DNA of 37,225 nucleotides from the NCBI GenBank assembly GCA_001942415.1, contig MKJX01000216.1, positions 1-37,225 of the forward strand, written 5' to 3'. The notes under the pieces were generated by a model, which searched no databases, was not told the origin of the DNA, and was given only the letters and a program-made list of their open reading frames with translations. Each line of letters starts with the position of its first letter. Positions within the stretch are counted from its first letter, which is position 1. The stretch comes from Pseudonocardia sp. CNS-139. Lineage in GTDB: Bacteria > Actinomycetota > Actinomycetes > Mycobacteriales > Pseudonocardiaceae. Shown here piece after piece: positions 1 through 9,573 of the stretch. The position numbers were made by a program, and so were the translations under genes.

Positions 1-6
1 CCCTGG

Positions 7-26
7 TGGGCGCGGCACCGCGCCCA
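7..26. terminator. GC-rich hairpin near window edge
   Basis: A perfect 9-bp inverted repeat (7-15 against 18-26) with a 2-base loop. It could end a gene lying left of the window, but there is no T-tract. I recognise no gene in 1-275. A second 7-bp hairpin (235-241 against 259-265) lies just past the stop of the next gene and may be that gene's terminator. Confidence 0.3.
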
Positions 27-275
27 CGTCACCGGTGGGCCGGACGGCCTGCCAGCGCCCGCGACGGCTGGGATCTCGCCGCCGCCCGCGCCCGCGAGGG
101 CCGGGTGCCGGCCCCCTCGGGTGCAAGTGACACCACGACCAGGGCCTCCCGCGGCGGTCCGCATCGGGTGCGAACCACCACCAAGAACGCTACCGGCGGT
201 TACCCGGGTGCGGTCAACAGCAAGTCGCCGGCCGGTTCTGTGATCGAACCGAGATTTAACAGAACGGACTACCGC

Positions 276-1443
276 TCATCGGCCGACGGACACCGTCTGT
301 CGTGAGTCGACCACGGGGTTCGCCAGGTCGGAGGGCATCAGCGGTGCGCCGAGGAGCGTTGCGAACCGGGCCGGCCGCGGGTCCGCCTCCCACCAGCGCC
401 GCAGCAGCTCCCCGCCCTCGACGTACGTCGCCGGGTACGCGCGCCAGAGCGGGTGCCGCAGCATCCGCACCGCCCGCGCCGCCCGCGGCCCGTCCAGGAG
501 TGCCCAGCGGCGCAGGTGCGCCGCCACCTCCGCGTCGGGCGCGCCGTCGTGCCGCAGGGCCGCGGCGTCCAGCCGGACGCGGCCGAGCGGGACGAGGGCC
601 GCGTGCACCCGCTCGGCCTCCCCGCCGTCGAACGCGGGGACGAGGCCGTCGAGCACGGCGGCCGCGAACGCACCCCAGCGCGGCCCGGCCAGCGCGACGA
701 GCCCCAGGTCGGCGGCCGCCTCGGTCACCGTGGCCTGCGGGCTGCAGGTCAGCAGCACCGCCGACACCGGATCGGTCGCGGCGCAGCGCTCGGTGTGGTG
801 CCCGGGGTAGGCCTCGTGCGCGACGACGTGGGCGAGCTGGGCGGCCGTGAGGCCGGCCGCCGCGTTGAGCGTGACGCGGGAGCGGAACCCGCCCAGGTAC
901 TGGTGCAGCGCCGTCCAGGGCGCGTCGGCGACCACGCGGTACGCCACGTGCTCGGCGGCCGGGAGCGGCACGAGCGCCCGCGTCCGCTCGCGCAGTGCGG
1001 CCGACAGCGCGTGGACGGCCGGCAGGAGCCGCCCCGGCGGCACCGCGCCCGCCGCCCGGTGCGCGCGCAGCCGCTCGGCGAGCGGGCCGGGGCCGGGCAG
1101 CAGCGCGGCCAGCTCGCCGTGCGCCCGCCGGTAGCCGTCCTCGCGCCGGGCCGCGGCCGCACCCCGTACGTCGCTGCGACCTCCTGCCGGAACGGGACGC
1201 GCTGGCCGGCGAGCCGCCGCGCGGTCCACTCGACGGCACCGAGCTGGGCCCGCAGGAACCGGCCGGCGGCGGACCCGGCGTCCGGCAGCGCCGCCGCGAG
1301 CCGCCCCGCGTCGCGGACGAGCGCCGCCGCCGAGCCAGGCCGCTCGGGGGCCCGCGCGCGGGAACGGCCGCCGCCCCGGGCAGCAGGGCGTCCAGGCGCA
1401 GGGCGAGCGCCACGTAGTCACCCACCGCCTCCGCCGCACGCAC
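276..1443 (-). CDS. DUF885-like putative metallopeptidase (two frameshifts)
   Basis: The C-terminal half carries HEAYPGHH, the zinc-site-like signature of DUF885 proteins, which are widespread and largely uncharacterised. The reading frame changes twice. The N-terminus (VGDYVALALRLDALLPG) runs from a GTG at 1443. Near the G5 run at 1346-1350 it moves to a frame reading GSAAALVRDAGRLAAALPD. Near 1160 it moves again to the frame reading REDGYRRAHGELAALL through to the TGA at 276. Both breaks fit one missing base. The rebuilt product is about 389 residues with no clear signal peptide. The start is uncertain because no strong Shine-Dalgarno sequence is visible. Peptidase activity is inferred from the motif only. 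Confidence 0.65.
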
Positions 1444-1669
1444 CGGAGCACGGTACCGACCGGTACGGCTGAGCCACCCGGGTCGCGCCGGGAACGGCCC
1501 GTCACAGCGCGTCCCGACCGGGAAAAGATACGGCTGCAACCGGGTGATAAACGACTACGCAACGTCCAACGCGGGTCGGAACGGGCCGGGATACCCGTAT
1601 TCCGGGCCCGCCCGAAAGTGGGCGTAACCAAACCTAGAGTATTCGGCTCACACGATGGTGGCAGGGAAT

Positions 1670-1699
1670 TTGAATCCGCTCGGGCGCGGCCGCTACGGT
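1670..1699 (+). promoter_or_regulatory. Possible promoter of the secreted protein gene
   Basis: TTGAAT (1670-1675) and TACGGT (1694-1699) are separated by 18 bases, in a locally AT-richer stretch about 95 bases before the start codon. This is a match to housekeeping consensus by eye only. Confidence 0.3.
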
Positions 1700-1792
1700 T
1701 TTCCGCAGTCAGCGAGGGCTCCCCGGTCATGACGCTGACTCTGAATGGGATCGGCTCCGGTCGACTCCGGAACACTCAACAGGAGATGAACT

Positions 1793-2187
1793 GTGCTGAA
1801 GAAGGCTGGAATTGTCGTGGCTGCGGCCGCCGCTGGTCTGCTCGCCGTGAGCCCGCTCGCCTTCGCCGGTGACAAGGGTGACGACCACGGCCACCGCCAC
1901 CACGGCGGCGAGGCCAACGTGATCGCGGGCGACAGCAGCGAGGGCCTGATCAACGTCGCCGGCAACAACGTGGCCATCCCGGTCAACGTCTGCGACAACC
2001 AGGTTCCGGTGAACGTCCTGGGCGTTCAGGTGCCGATCAACGACGTCGAGGTCCTCGCCGACCTGTCCGGCGCCTGGGCCTGGGCCTGCTGGGCGACGCC
2101 GACGCCGCCAACTCGGACGGCAGCAACGTGCAGGACGACTCCTGCCACAACGAGGTCGCGGGCGACGTCTCCGCGATCGAGGACTGA
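1793..2187 (+). CDS. Small secreted chaplin/rodlin-like protein (one frameshift)
   Basis: A GTG start follows AGGAG at 1781-1785. The first 25 residues form a signal peptide (LKK, then an Ala/Val/Leu core, then AFA) with likely cleavage before GDKGDD. A His/Asp/Gly-rich linker follows, then a Val/Asn/Pro-rich stretch (NNVAIPVNVCDNQVPVNV) that recalls chaplin domains, and VPINDVEVLAD, which recalls rodlins. At about 2073 one base appears missing. Past it the frame continues LGLGLLGDADAANSDG and ends at TGA 2185-2187, giving about 131 residues with two cysteines. A role in a surface layer or aerial hyphae is inference from resemblance. It is monocistronic and followed by a strong terminator. 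Confidence 0.7.
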
Positions 2188-2222
2188 TCTGCAGATCAAC
2201 CCTGATCTTCGGATCGCCTGAG

Positions 2223-2256
2223 AAATGGCGCCGGGCCAACAGGTCCGGCGCCATTT
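2223..2256. terminator. Bidirectional terminator
   Basis: A perfect 12-bp inverted repeat (2223-2234 against 2245-2256) with a 10-base loop. Its outer ends are AAA/TTT, so both strands get a short T-tract. It lies between two convergent genes, the secreted protein and the Z-isoprenyl synthase. Confidence 0.85.
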
Positions 2257-2303
2257 CCGCGTTCTGCGGACCGTTGTCGGGAAGCGCTGTTGTCAGGAAG
2301 CAC

Positions 2304-3074
2304 TCAGGAGCCGTAGCGGCGGTGCCGGGCCGCGTAGTCGCGCAGCGCCCGGAGGAAGTCGACGCGGCGGAACTCCGGCCAGTACGCCTCGCAGAACCAG
2401 AACTCCGAGTGCGCCGACTGCCACAGCAGGAACCCGGAGAGCCGCTGCTCGCCCGAGGTCCGGATCACCAGGTCCGGATCCGGCTGGCCGGACGTGTACA
2501 GGTGCGCCGCGATGTGGTCGACGTCGAGCACCTCGGCCAGCTCCTCGATCGTCGTGCCGTACTCCGCGTGCTTGAGCAGCAGCTTGCGGACGGCGTCGGC
2601 GATCTCCTGCCGGCCCCCGTACCCGACGGCGATGTTGAGCTGCAGGCCGGGCCGGCCGACCGTGCGCGCCGCCGCCGTCGAGAGCCGCTCGGCCATCTCG
2701 CGCGGCAGCACGTCGAGCGCGCCGACGATCCGCAGCCGCCACGGCGCGACGGGCCCGCTCAGCTCGTCCACGACGTCGGTGATGATCTCCAGGAGCGGTT
2801 CGAGCTCCTCGGCGGGGCGCTTGAGGTTGTCGGTCGAGAGCAGCCACAGCGTGACGATCTCGACGCCGGCCTCCTCGCACCACTCCAGCAGGTCCGCGAT
2901 CTTGGCGGCGCCGGCCCGGTGCCCGTCGTTGACGTCGGTGAAGCCGGCGTCCCGCGCCCACCGGCGGTTGCCGTCGAGCATGAGCGCGACGTGCCGCGGC
3001 CGGGCGGGCGACCTGCTCAGTTCACGGCTCAGCCTGCGTTCGTACGCGGAGTACAGCAGGTCGCGCAGATTCAC
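2304..3074 (-). CDS. uppS: Short-chain Z-isoprenyl diphosphate synthase
   Basis: A 256-residue cis-prenyltransferase, intact, starting at GTG. Family signatures are LMLDGNRRWA (catalytic Asp near residue 34), the long central helices, and RTSGEQRLSGFLLWQ with SEFWF near the C-terminus. These enzymes add isopentenyl diphosphate in cis to an allylic diphosphate, feeding polyprenyl carrier synthesis for the cell wall. Length and the neighbouring haemolysin-III gene resemble M. tuberculosis Rv1086, which makes Z,E-farnesyl diphosphate (C15), better than the longer decaprenyl synthase Rv2361c. Chain length cannot be fixed from sequence alone. It is divergent from the next gene with about 110 bases between starts. 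Confidence 0.93.
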   Translation of the reverse strand: MNLRDLLYSAYERRLSRELSRSPARPRHVALMLDGNRRWARDAGFTDVNDGHRAGAAKIADLLEWCEEAGVEIVTLWLLSTDNLKRPAEELEPLLEIITDVVDELSGPVAPWRLRIVGALDVLPREMAERLSTAAARTVGRPGLQLNIAVGYGGRQEIADAVRKLLLKHAEYGTTIEELAEVLDVDHIAAHLYTSGQPDPDLVIRTSGEQRLSGFLLWQSAHSEFWFCEAYWPEFRRVDFLRALRDYAARHRRYGS

Positions 3075-3187
3075 GGCCGGAGAGCGTACGCCCGCCCCCT
3101 GTGTCGCCCTTCAGGAGCACGGCAGGCGGGGCCGCGTTCACACGCAGTACACCTGGGTCCGCGACCGGGTGCCGTAGCCTCGGACCC

Positions 3188-3867
3188 GTGCCGACCGCGA
3201 CCATCGAACCGCCCGTTCCCGCTGCGCCGCTGGTCAAGCCCCGGATGCGGGGCTGGCTGCACTTCTGGTCGTTCACCGTCTCGATCGCGGCGAGCGCCAC
3301 GCTCATCGCGATCTCCGCGTCGCTGGTCGGCGCGACGGCCGCGCTGGCCACGTCCGTCTACAGCGTGACGATCCTGGGCCTGTTCGGCATCAGCGCGCTC
3401 TACCACCGCCGCACCTGGCGCACCGCGCGCAGCCGGGCCGTCATGCGCCGGCTCGACCACTCGATGATCTTCCTGTTCATCGCGGGCACGTACACGCCGG
3501 TCGCCGCGCTCGCCATGGACGCCGACACCGCACGCTGGGTGCTCATCGTCGTGTGGTCCGGGGCCGCCGCAGGCGTGGTGCTCAAGACGGTCTGGCCGCA
3601 CGCGCCGCATGGGTCGGCGTGCCGGTCTACCTCGCGCTCGGGTGGGTGGCCGTGTTCGTCATCCCGGCGATGCTCGTCGGGGGCGGGGTGGCCGCGCTCG
3701 TGCTGGTGCTGACCGGCGGCCTGTTCTACACGGTCGGCGCGGTCTTCTACGCCACCCGCCGGCCGAACCCGTGGCCTGCGGTGTTCGGCTACCACGAGTT
3801 CTTCCACGCGGCCACGGTCGTCGCCGCGATCTGCCACCACGTCGCGATCTGGCTGATCCTCTTCTGA
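3188..3867 (+). CDS. Haemolysin III / PAQR family membrane protein (one frameshift)
   Basis: A multi-pass membrane protein of about 226 residues with the family marks SALYHR, LDHSMIFLFIAGTYTP, and GYHEFFH followed by a second His pair (CHH) near the end. Those conserved Ser/His/Asp residues form a metal site in PAQR proteins. The frame breaks near 3609: before it the sequence reads LKTVWPHAP, and after it WVGVPVYLALGWVAVFV. One missing base restores a single gene ending at TGA 3865-3867. The start chosen is the GTG at 3188, because residues upstream of it do not look like protein. It corresponds in place and strand to Rv1085c. Haemolytic activity is not implied by the name. Confidence 0.85.
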
Positions 3868-3904
3868 CGGAATGCGGGCCGGACCGGCCGCGGTTGACCG
3901 CGGT

Positions 3905-4339
3905 ATGACCGCCGCCACGCAGTTCGACCCGCACGCCCTGATCGCCGACGCCCGGCTCGGCGTGCTCGCCACCATCAAGGCCGACGGCCGCCCGCAGCTC
4001 TCCCCCGTCACCCCGTACTACGACCGGGACGCCGGGATCATCTACGTCTCGATGACCGAGGGCCGCGCGAAGACGGTCAACCTGCGCCGCGACCCGCGCG
4101 CCGCGCTGGAGGTCACGCGGGCCGACGGCTGGGCGTGGGCCACCGCCGACGGCACCGCCGAGCTGGTCGGGCCGGGCACCGACCCGGACGGCCCCGAGGT
4201 CGGGGCCCTCGTCGACTACTACCGCTCCGCCGCGGGCGAGCACCCGGACTGGGCCGAGTACCGGTCGGTCATGGTGAGCGACCGCCGCGTGCTCATGCGG
4301 CTGCGGGTCGAGAAGGTCTACGGGGCCGAGCTGCGCTAG
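3905..4339 (+). CDS. PPOX-class F420/FMN-dependent oxidoreductase
   Basis: An intact 144-residue split-barrel protein. LGVLATIKADGRPQLSPV and the GRAKTVNLRRDPRAALEV stretch are typical of the pyridoxamine-phosphate-oxidase-like family, whose small actinobacterial members (Rv1155 type) often bind F420 rather than FMN. Which cofactor it uses is not decidable here. The ATG at 3905 is used because the upstream in-frame residues are unlike protein. Its TAG stop shares a CTAG tetranucleotide with the stop of the convergent gene. Confidence 0.85.
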   Translation: MTAATQFDPHALIADARLGVLATIKADGRPQLSPVTPYYDRDAGIIYVSMTEGRAKTVNLRRDPRAALEVTRADGWAWATADGTAELVGPGTDPDGPEVGALVDYYRSAAGEHPDWAEYRSVMVSDRRVLMRLRVEKVYGAELR

Positions 4340-4978
4340 TCGCTCTCGTCGGGGCCGCCGGAGTCGCCGGGGCCGTCGCCGGTCGGGCCCTTCGCCCGCA
4401 GCTCGTCGACCTTCGCCATCGCCTCGCGCAGCTCGGTGAGCCACTCGTCGGCGTGCTGGCCGACCAGCCGCACGGCCCAGGCCAGCGCGTCCGACCGGGA
4501 ACGGGCGACGCCCGAGTCGACGAGCGTGTCGAGCACGATCCGCTCCGGCTGGCGCAGGCGCGTCATCACCGGCACCGACGCGACGGTGAACAGCTCGACC
4601 GTGTCGCCGATCCGGGCACCCCACGCGACCTTGCGCTGGTAGCGGTGCTCGGCCTGGCGGGCGATCTCGATGCGCTCCTCGCGCGTGGACTCCCGGAACC
4701 GGGAGATCCGCCCCGTGAGCGCGGCGGCGCGGTCGGCGCGGCCGGACTCGGTGTCGGCGAACTCGGTCTCCAGCGCCGGCAGCTCCCCGACGACGAGGAT
4801 CTCCTCCCGGTCGACCGTGACGTCGGGCGGGGTGACGAACCAGCCGTCGGGCAGCCGCCCGTGGAACCAGGCGGCGGCGTCCTCCGCCCCGGGCAGGTCG
4901 GCCTGCTGCCACCCGCCCGGCCGGCCCCCGGCCGCGCCCGCCGGGCCCGTACCAGCCTCGGTGCATCCGTCCGGACAT
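4336..4978 (-). CDS. Conserved actinobacterial hypothetical protein (one frameshift)
   Basis: About 213 residues of unknown function. The open frame contains AWFHGRLPDGWFVTPPDV, EEILVVGELPALE, REERIEIARQAEHRYQRKV and MTRLRQPERIVLDTLVDSG, then SRSDALAWAVRLVGQHADEW, a helical stretch somewhat like ribbon-helix-helix or phage-tail-type helices, and an acidic Gly/Asp tail. I recall similar proteins in Streptomyces but know no function. No start codon exists in that frame. A strong Shine-Dalgarno GGAGGT precedes an ATG at 4978 in another frame (MSGRMHRGWYGPGG, a Gly/Arg-rich leader), so a one-base insertion or two-base loss is likely within 4900-4945. Confidence 0.7.
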
Positions 4979-5006
4979 CTCGTGCCACCTCCACGTGCCT
5001 GCTGTC

Positions 5007-5024
5007 GTGATTACGAGATTACAC
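5007..5024. promoter_or_regulatory. Regulatory motif GTGATTACGAGATTACAC
   Basis: An AT-rich 18-base element with GTG...CAC ends and a direct repeat GATTAC-GA-GATTAC, about 30 bases upstream of the start of the minus-strand hypothetical gene. It stands out in a GC-rich setting and lies where that gene's promoter should be. The binding protein is unknown. Confidence 0.45.
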
Positions 5025-5077
5025 AGCAAGCACGTAGCGCACAGCGTTTCGCTCGCGGTGAACCCCCAACTCGCGCG

Positions 5078-5250
5078 CATCCAGAGCGCGACTCGCGTAC
5101 ATCCAGGCCGCGACTCGCGGGACCCGTCCCGGCCCGGGCACCCCGGGACGCCCGCGAGTCGCGCCCTGAGTGCACGCGAGTCACGCCCTGAGTGCACGCG
5201 AGTCGGGGCCTGAGAGCACGCGAGTCGGGGCCTGGGTGCGCGCGAGTCGC
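5078..5250. repeat. 22-bp tandem repeat in two opposed arms
   Basis: The right arm has four full 22-base units at 5151, 5173, 5195 and 5217 plus a partial one at 5239, each containing CGCGAGTC followed by a GCCTGAGTG-like tail. The left arm has the reverse-complement core GACTCGCG in units at 5078 and 5100. The arms meet in a hairpin: 5110-5121 pairs perfectly with 5151-5162, and 5126-5133 with 5143-5150. It sits just past the stop of the DUF255 gene. It is not a CRISPR array, because there are no spacers. Confidence 0.85.
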
Positions 5251-5254
5251 TGGG

Positions 5255-7274
<2,020 letters not shown>

Positions 7275-7286
7275 GCCGCCAGCCTC

Positions 7287-7574
7287 TCAGGAGGGGCCGG
7301 AGCCGGCATCCCCGGCGCCGGGAGGCTGCTTGCCGTCCTTGCCGGCGTCCGCGCCCGCGGGCTCCTTCTCGAACGTGGCCGGCAGCCGCCGGATGCGCTT
7401 GCTCATCCCGCGGATCAGGAACACCGTGACGACCGCGAGCAGGATGATCACAACGAGCGCGACCGGCGAGGCCTTGCCGAACTCCTCGCCCTGCCCCGGG
7501 GGCGGCGTGGGGTTCTGCACCGGGACCAGCACGGTGGTGCCGGTGACGGTCGGCTCGGCCAGCAACGGACTCAC
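7287..7574 (-). CDS. Small single-pass membrane protein (Rv1083-like)
   Basis: 95 residues from a GTG at 7574. A short N-terminal part is followed by one transmembrane helix (SPVALVVIILLAVVTVFLI) and then a basic patch (RGMSKRIRRLP). The tail is rich in Gly, Pro, Lys and Asp. It begins about 20 bases after mca ends and stops 13 bases before the DUF255 start, so the three genes look like one operon. The same arrangement occurs at Rv1082-Rv1084. Function is unknown. Its constant place behind mca suggests a link to thiol biology or to the DUF255 protein, which is inference. Confidence 0.78.
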   Translation of the reverse strand: MSPLLAEPTVTGTTVLVPVQNPTPPPGQGEEFGKASPVALVVIILLAVVTVFLIRGMSKRIRRLPATFEKEPAGADAGKDGKQPPGAGDAGSGPS

Positions 7575-7593
7575 GCCGCGAACGGTACGCGCA

Positions 7594-8505
7594 TCAGACG
7601 GCCGGGCGAACCGCCACCCGCTCCTGGATCCCGGCGAACAGGTCGTCCTCGGGCGTCGGCGCGTCGACGAGGCTCCGGACGAGCTCGTAGTCCTCGGTGG
7701 GCCAGATCGCGCGCTGCATCTCCAGTGGCACGAAGAACCAGCGGCTCGTGGGGTCGATCTGCGTGCGGTGCGCCAGCAGGGCCTTGTCGCGCACCTCGAA
7801 CCAGTCGGCGCACTCGACGCGGGTGGTGACGCGCTCGCCCGGGTCGGCCCGGTCCTCCCAGTTGTCCAGCCACTCCGCGTAGGGCGACTCCAGCCCCTGC
7901 GCGGTGAGCGCCTCATGGAACGCGATGATCCGCTTCTTCGAGAAGCCGTGGGAGTAGTAGAGCTTCAGCGGCTGCCACGGCTCGCCGGCCCCGGGGAACC
8001 GGTCCGGGTCGCCCGCCGCGTCGAACGCGGCCACCGAGATCTCGTGGGTGCGGATGTGGTCCGGGTGCGGGTAGCCGCCGTTCTCGTCGTAGGTGATGAC
8101 GACGTGCGGCCGGAACTCCCGCACGACCTCCACCAGCCTGCCGGTGGCGACGTCGAGGTCGGCGAGCGCGAAGCAGCCCTCCGGCAGTGGCGGTTTCGGG
8201 TCGCCCTCGGGGAGCCCGGAGTCGACGAACCCGAGCCAGCGGTGCTGCACGCCGAGGATCTCGGCGGCCTGCGCCATCTCCTCGCGGCGGATGGCCGGCA
8301 GGTTCTCCAGCACGCCGGGCTGGTCCATCGCGGGGTTGAGGATGCTGCCCGCCTCACCGCCGGTGCACGTCACGACCATGACCTCGTGGCCCTCGGCGAC
8401 GTAGCGCGCCATCGTGGCCGCGCCCTTGCTGGACTCGTCGTCGGGGTGCGCGTGGACCGCCATCAGCCGCAGCGGCTGCTCGGCGCTTCGGGGAACAGAC
8501 GACAT
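7594..8505 (-). CDS. mca: Mycothiol S-conjugate amidase
   Basis: An intact 303-residue LmbE/PIG-L-fold zinc amidase. Ligand motifs are AHPDDE (residues 19-24) and HPDH (147-150); His20, Asp23 and His150 are the expected zinc ligands. The sequence AHPDDESSKGA and the overall length favour Mca over its paralogue MshB. Mca cleaves the amide bond of mycothiol conjugates, releasing a mercapturic acid for export and GlcN-Ins for mycothiol recycling, so it acts in detoxification. Start is ATG 8505. A sigma-R-like promoter candidate lies about 110 bases upstream. Confidence 0.95.
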   Translation of the reverse strand: MSSVPRSAEQPLRLMAVHAHPDDESSKGAATMARYVAEGHEVMVVTCTGGEAGSILNPAMDQPGVLENLPAIRREEMAQAAEILGVQHRWLGFVDSGLPEGDPKPPLPEGCFALADLDVATGRLVEVVREFRPHVVITYDENGGYPHPDHIRTHEISVAAFDAAGDPDRFPGAGEPWQPLKLYYSHGFSKKRIIAFHEALTAQGLESPYAEWLDNWEDRADPGERVTTRVECADWFEVRDKALLAHRTQIDPTSRWFFVPLEMQRAIWPTEDYELVRSLVDAPTPEDDLFAGIQERVAVRPAV

Positions 8506-8613
8506 GGGATCGGCCGTGGTCCTTCCGGTCTCGCGGGGCTCGGCGACGGTCTGCGCTGACGGTCTCCCCGATGTTTCCAGGGCGTCCCGACAGTTTCACC
8601 GCCACGCGCATTC

Positions 8614-8639
8614 AACGCCCGGAACGTGCCGGCGCTTCC
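8614..8639 (-). promoter_or_regulatory. Sigma-R/SigH-like promoter of mca
   Basis: On the minus strand GGAAG (8639-8635), 17 bases, then CGTT (8617-8614). This matches the GGAAT-N18-GTT form recognised by SigR/SigH ECF factors except in the last base of the -35. mca is a known SigR target in Streptomyces coelicolor, which supports the call. Confidence 0.5.
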
Positions 8640-8836
8640 CGAAGTGGTGATGACTGTCCGTAGTTCCACTATTGAGCCAGACGGGTGACGCTCAGGTGAA
8701 CGGCCGCCGCTGCGCCCGGCACTCGCGGTGCCCGCCCGCGACCGCTACGGTGTCCGCTCACGCAAAGCGACCCAGCGTCGGGCAGCTGCGCGACAGATGC
8801 ACGTGCAGGGCATTGACCTGCACCGATGGGGCACCC

Positions 8837-8862
8837 GGAACTTCCCGGACACGCCAACCGTT
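8837..8862 (+). promoter_or_regulatory. Sigma-R/SigE-like promoter upstream of greA
   Basis: GGAAC (8837-8841), 17 bases, then CGTT (8859-8862), the pattern used by ECF sigma factors of the SigR/SigH/SigE type. It points toward greA and would start transcription near 8870, upstream of the leader hairpin. Confidence 0.45.
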
Positions 8863-8911
8863 CGTCGAAAGGCCGCGCCGAGCGGCCGGGAACCGTGTTA
8901 CCGTGAACAAC

Positions 8912-8939
8912 ACACGGCCCGCAGGCGGGTCGTGTTTTT
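8912..8939 (+). terminator. Leader terminator or attenuator upstream of greA
   Basis: An 11-bp stem with one G-U wobble (8912-8922 against 8925-8935), a 2-base loop and a run of five T at 8935-8939: a textbook intrinsic terminator reading toward greA. It ends about 110 bases before the greA start. I see no convincing gene between 8640 and 8900, so it more likely terminates a short greA leader RNA. A smaller hairpin (8871-8876 against 8882-8887) precedes it. Confidence 0.75.
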
Positions 8940-9049
8940 CCTTACTCGGGGGTGTACGGCCCCCGACATCGGGCTGCCCGTGTGGGGCGGCCGCGACCGC
9001 GGACAACGCTCCGTGGCCGCACAGGACCCTTTGGACAGCTGGAGGAGTG

Positions 9050-9546
9050 ATGACCGTGACGGATACCCAGGTGACCTGGCTCACCCAGGATGCCTACGAT
9101 CGGCTCAAGCAGGAACTCGACGAGCTGATCGCGAACCGCCCCGTCATCGCTGCCGAGATCACGCCCGCCGCGAGGAAGGCGACCTGAAGGAGAACGGCGG
9201 CTACCACGCCGCGCGCGAGGAGCAGGGCCAGCAGGAGGCCCGCATCCGGCAGCTCCAGGAGCTGCTCCGCACCGCGCAGGTCGGCGTCTCGCCGACCGAC
9301 TCCGACACCGCCGCCCCCGGCATGGTGCTCAAGATCCGCTACGACGGCGAGGACGAGACGGAGACGGTGCTGCTGGGCTCCCGCGAGGAGGGCAGCCTCG
9401 GCGACCTGGAGGTCATCTCGCCCAACTCGCCGCTCGGCGGCGCGCTCCTGGGCGCGCACGCCGGCGACACCCGCGAGTACCCGCTGCCCGACGGCGGCAG
9501 CATGAAGGTCACGCTCGTGTCCGCCGAGCCCTTCCGGGCCTCGTAA
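9050..9546 (+). CDS. greA: Transcription elongation factor GreA (one frameshift)
   Basis: About 165 residues. GreA binds RNA polymerase and promotes cleavage of backtracked RNA. The N-terminal coiled coil starts WLTQDAYDRLKQELDELIANRP. The acidic tip ARREEGDLKENGGYHAARE, which reaches the polymerase active site, lies past a break at about 9161, where one A is missing (ATC AAC read as ATC AC). The C-terminal FKBP-like domain follows, with LLGSREEG and SPLGGALLGAHAGD. ATG 9050 has GGAGGAG at 9041-9047. It is divergent from mca and convergent with the threonine deaminase. Confidence 0.93.
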
Positions 9547-9573
9547 CCCCCGACCCCGCTCCCGGGCGAAGGG

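Noticed and set aside
6..305. A 99-codon plus-strand open frame at the window start
   Set aside because: Composition is unlike a protein, there is no ribosome site, and it runs into the DUF885 gene's end.
2186..2216. A short palindrome cluster with GATCTGCAGATC after the secreted protein gene
   Set aside because: It is probably incidental; the real terminator lies just after it at 2223-2256.
5078..5250. CRISPR array
   Set aside because: The 22-base units are directly adjacent with no unique spacers, change orientation midway, and no cas gene is near.
8672..9187. A 171-codon plus-strand gene reading into greA
   Set aside because: Only the part from ATG 9050 is protein-like. The upstream part crosses the leader terminator and lacks codon bias.
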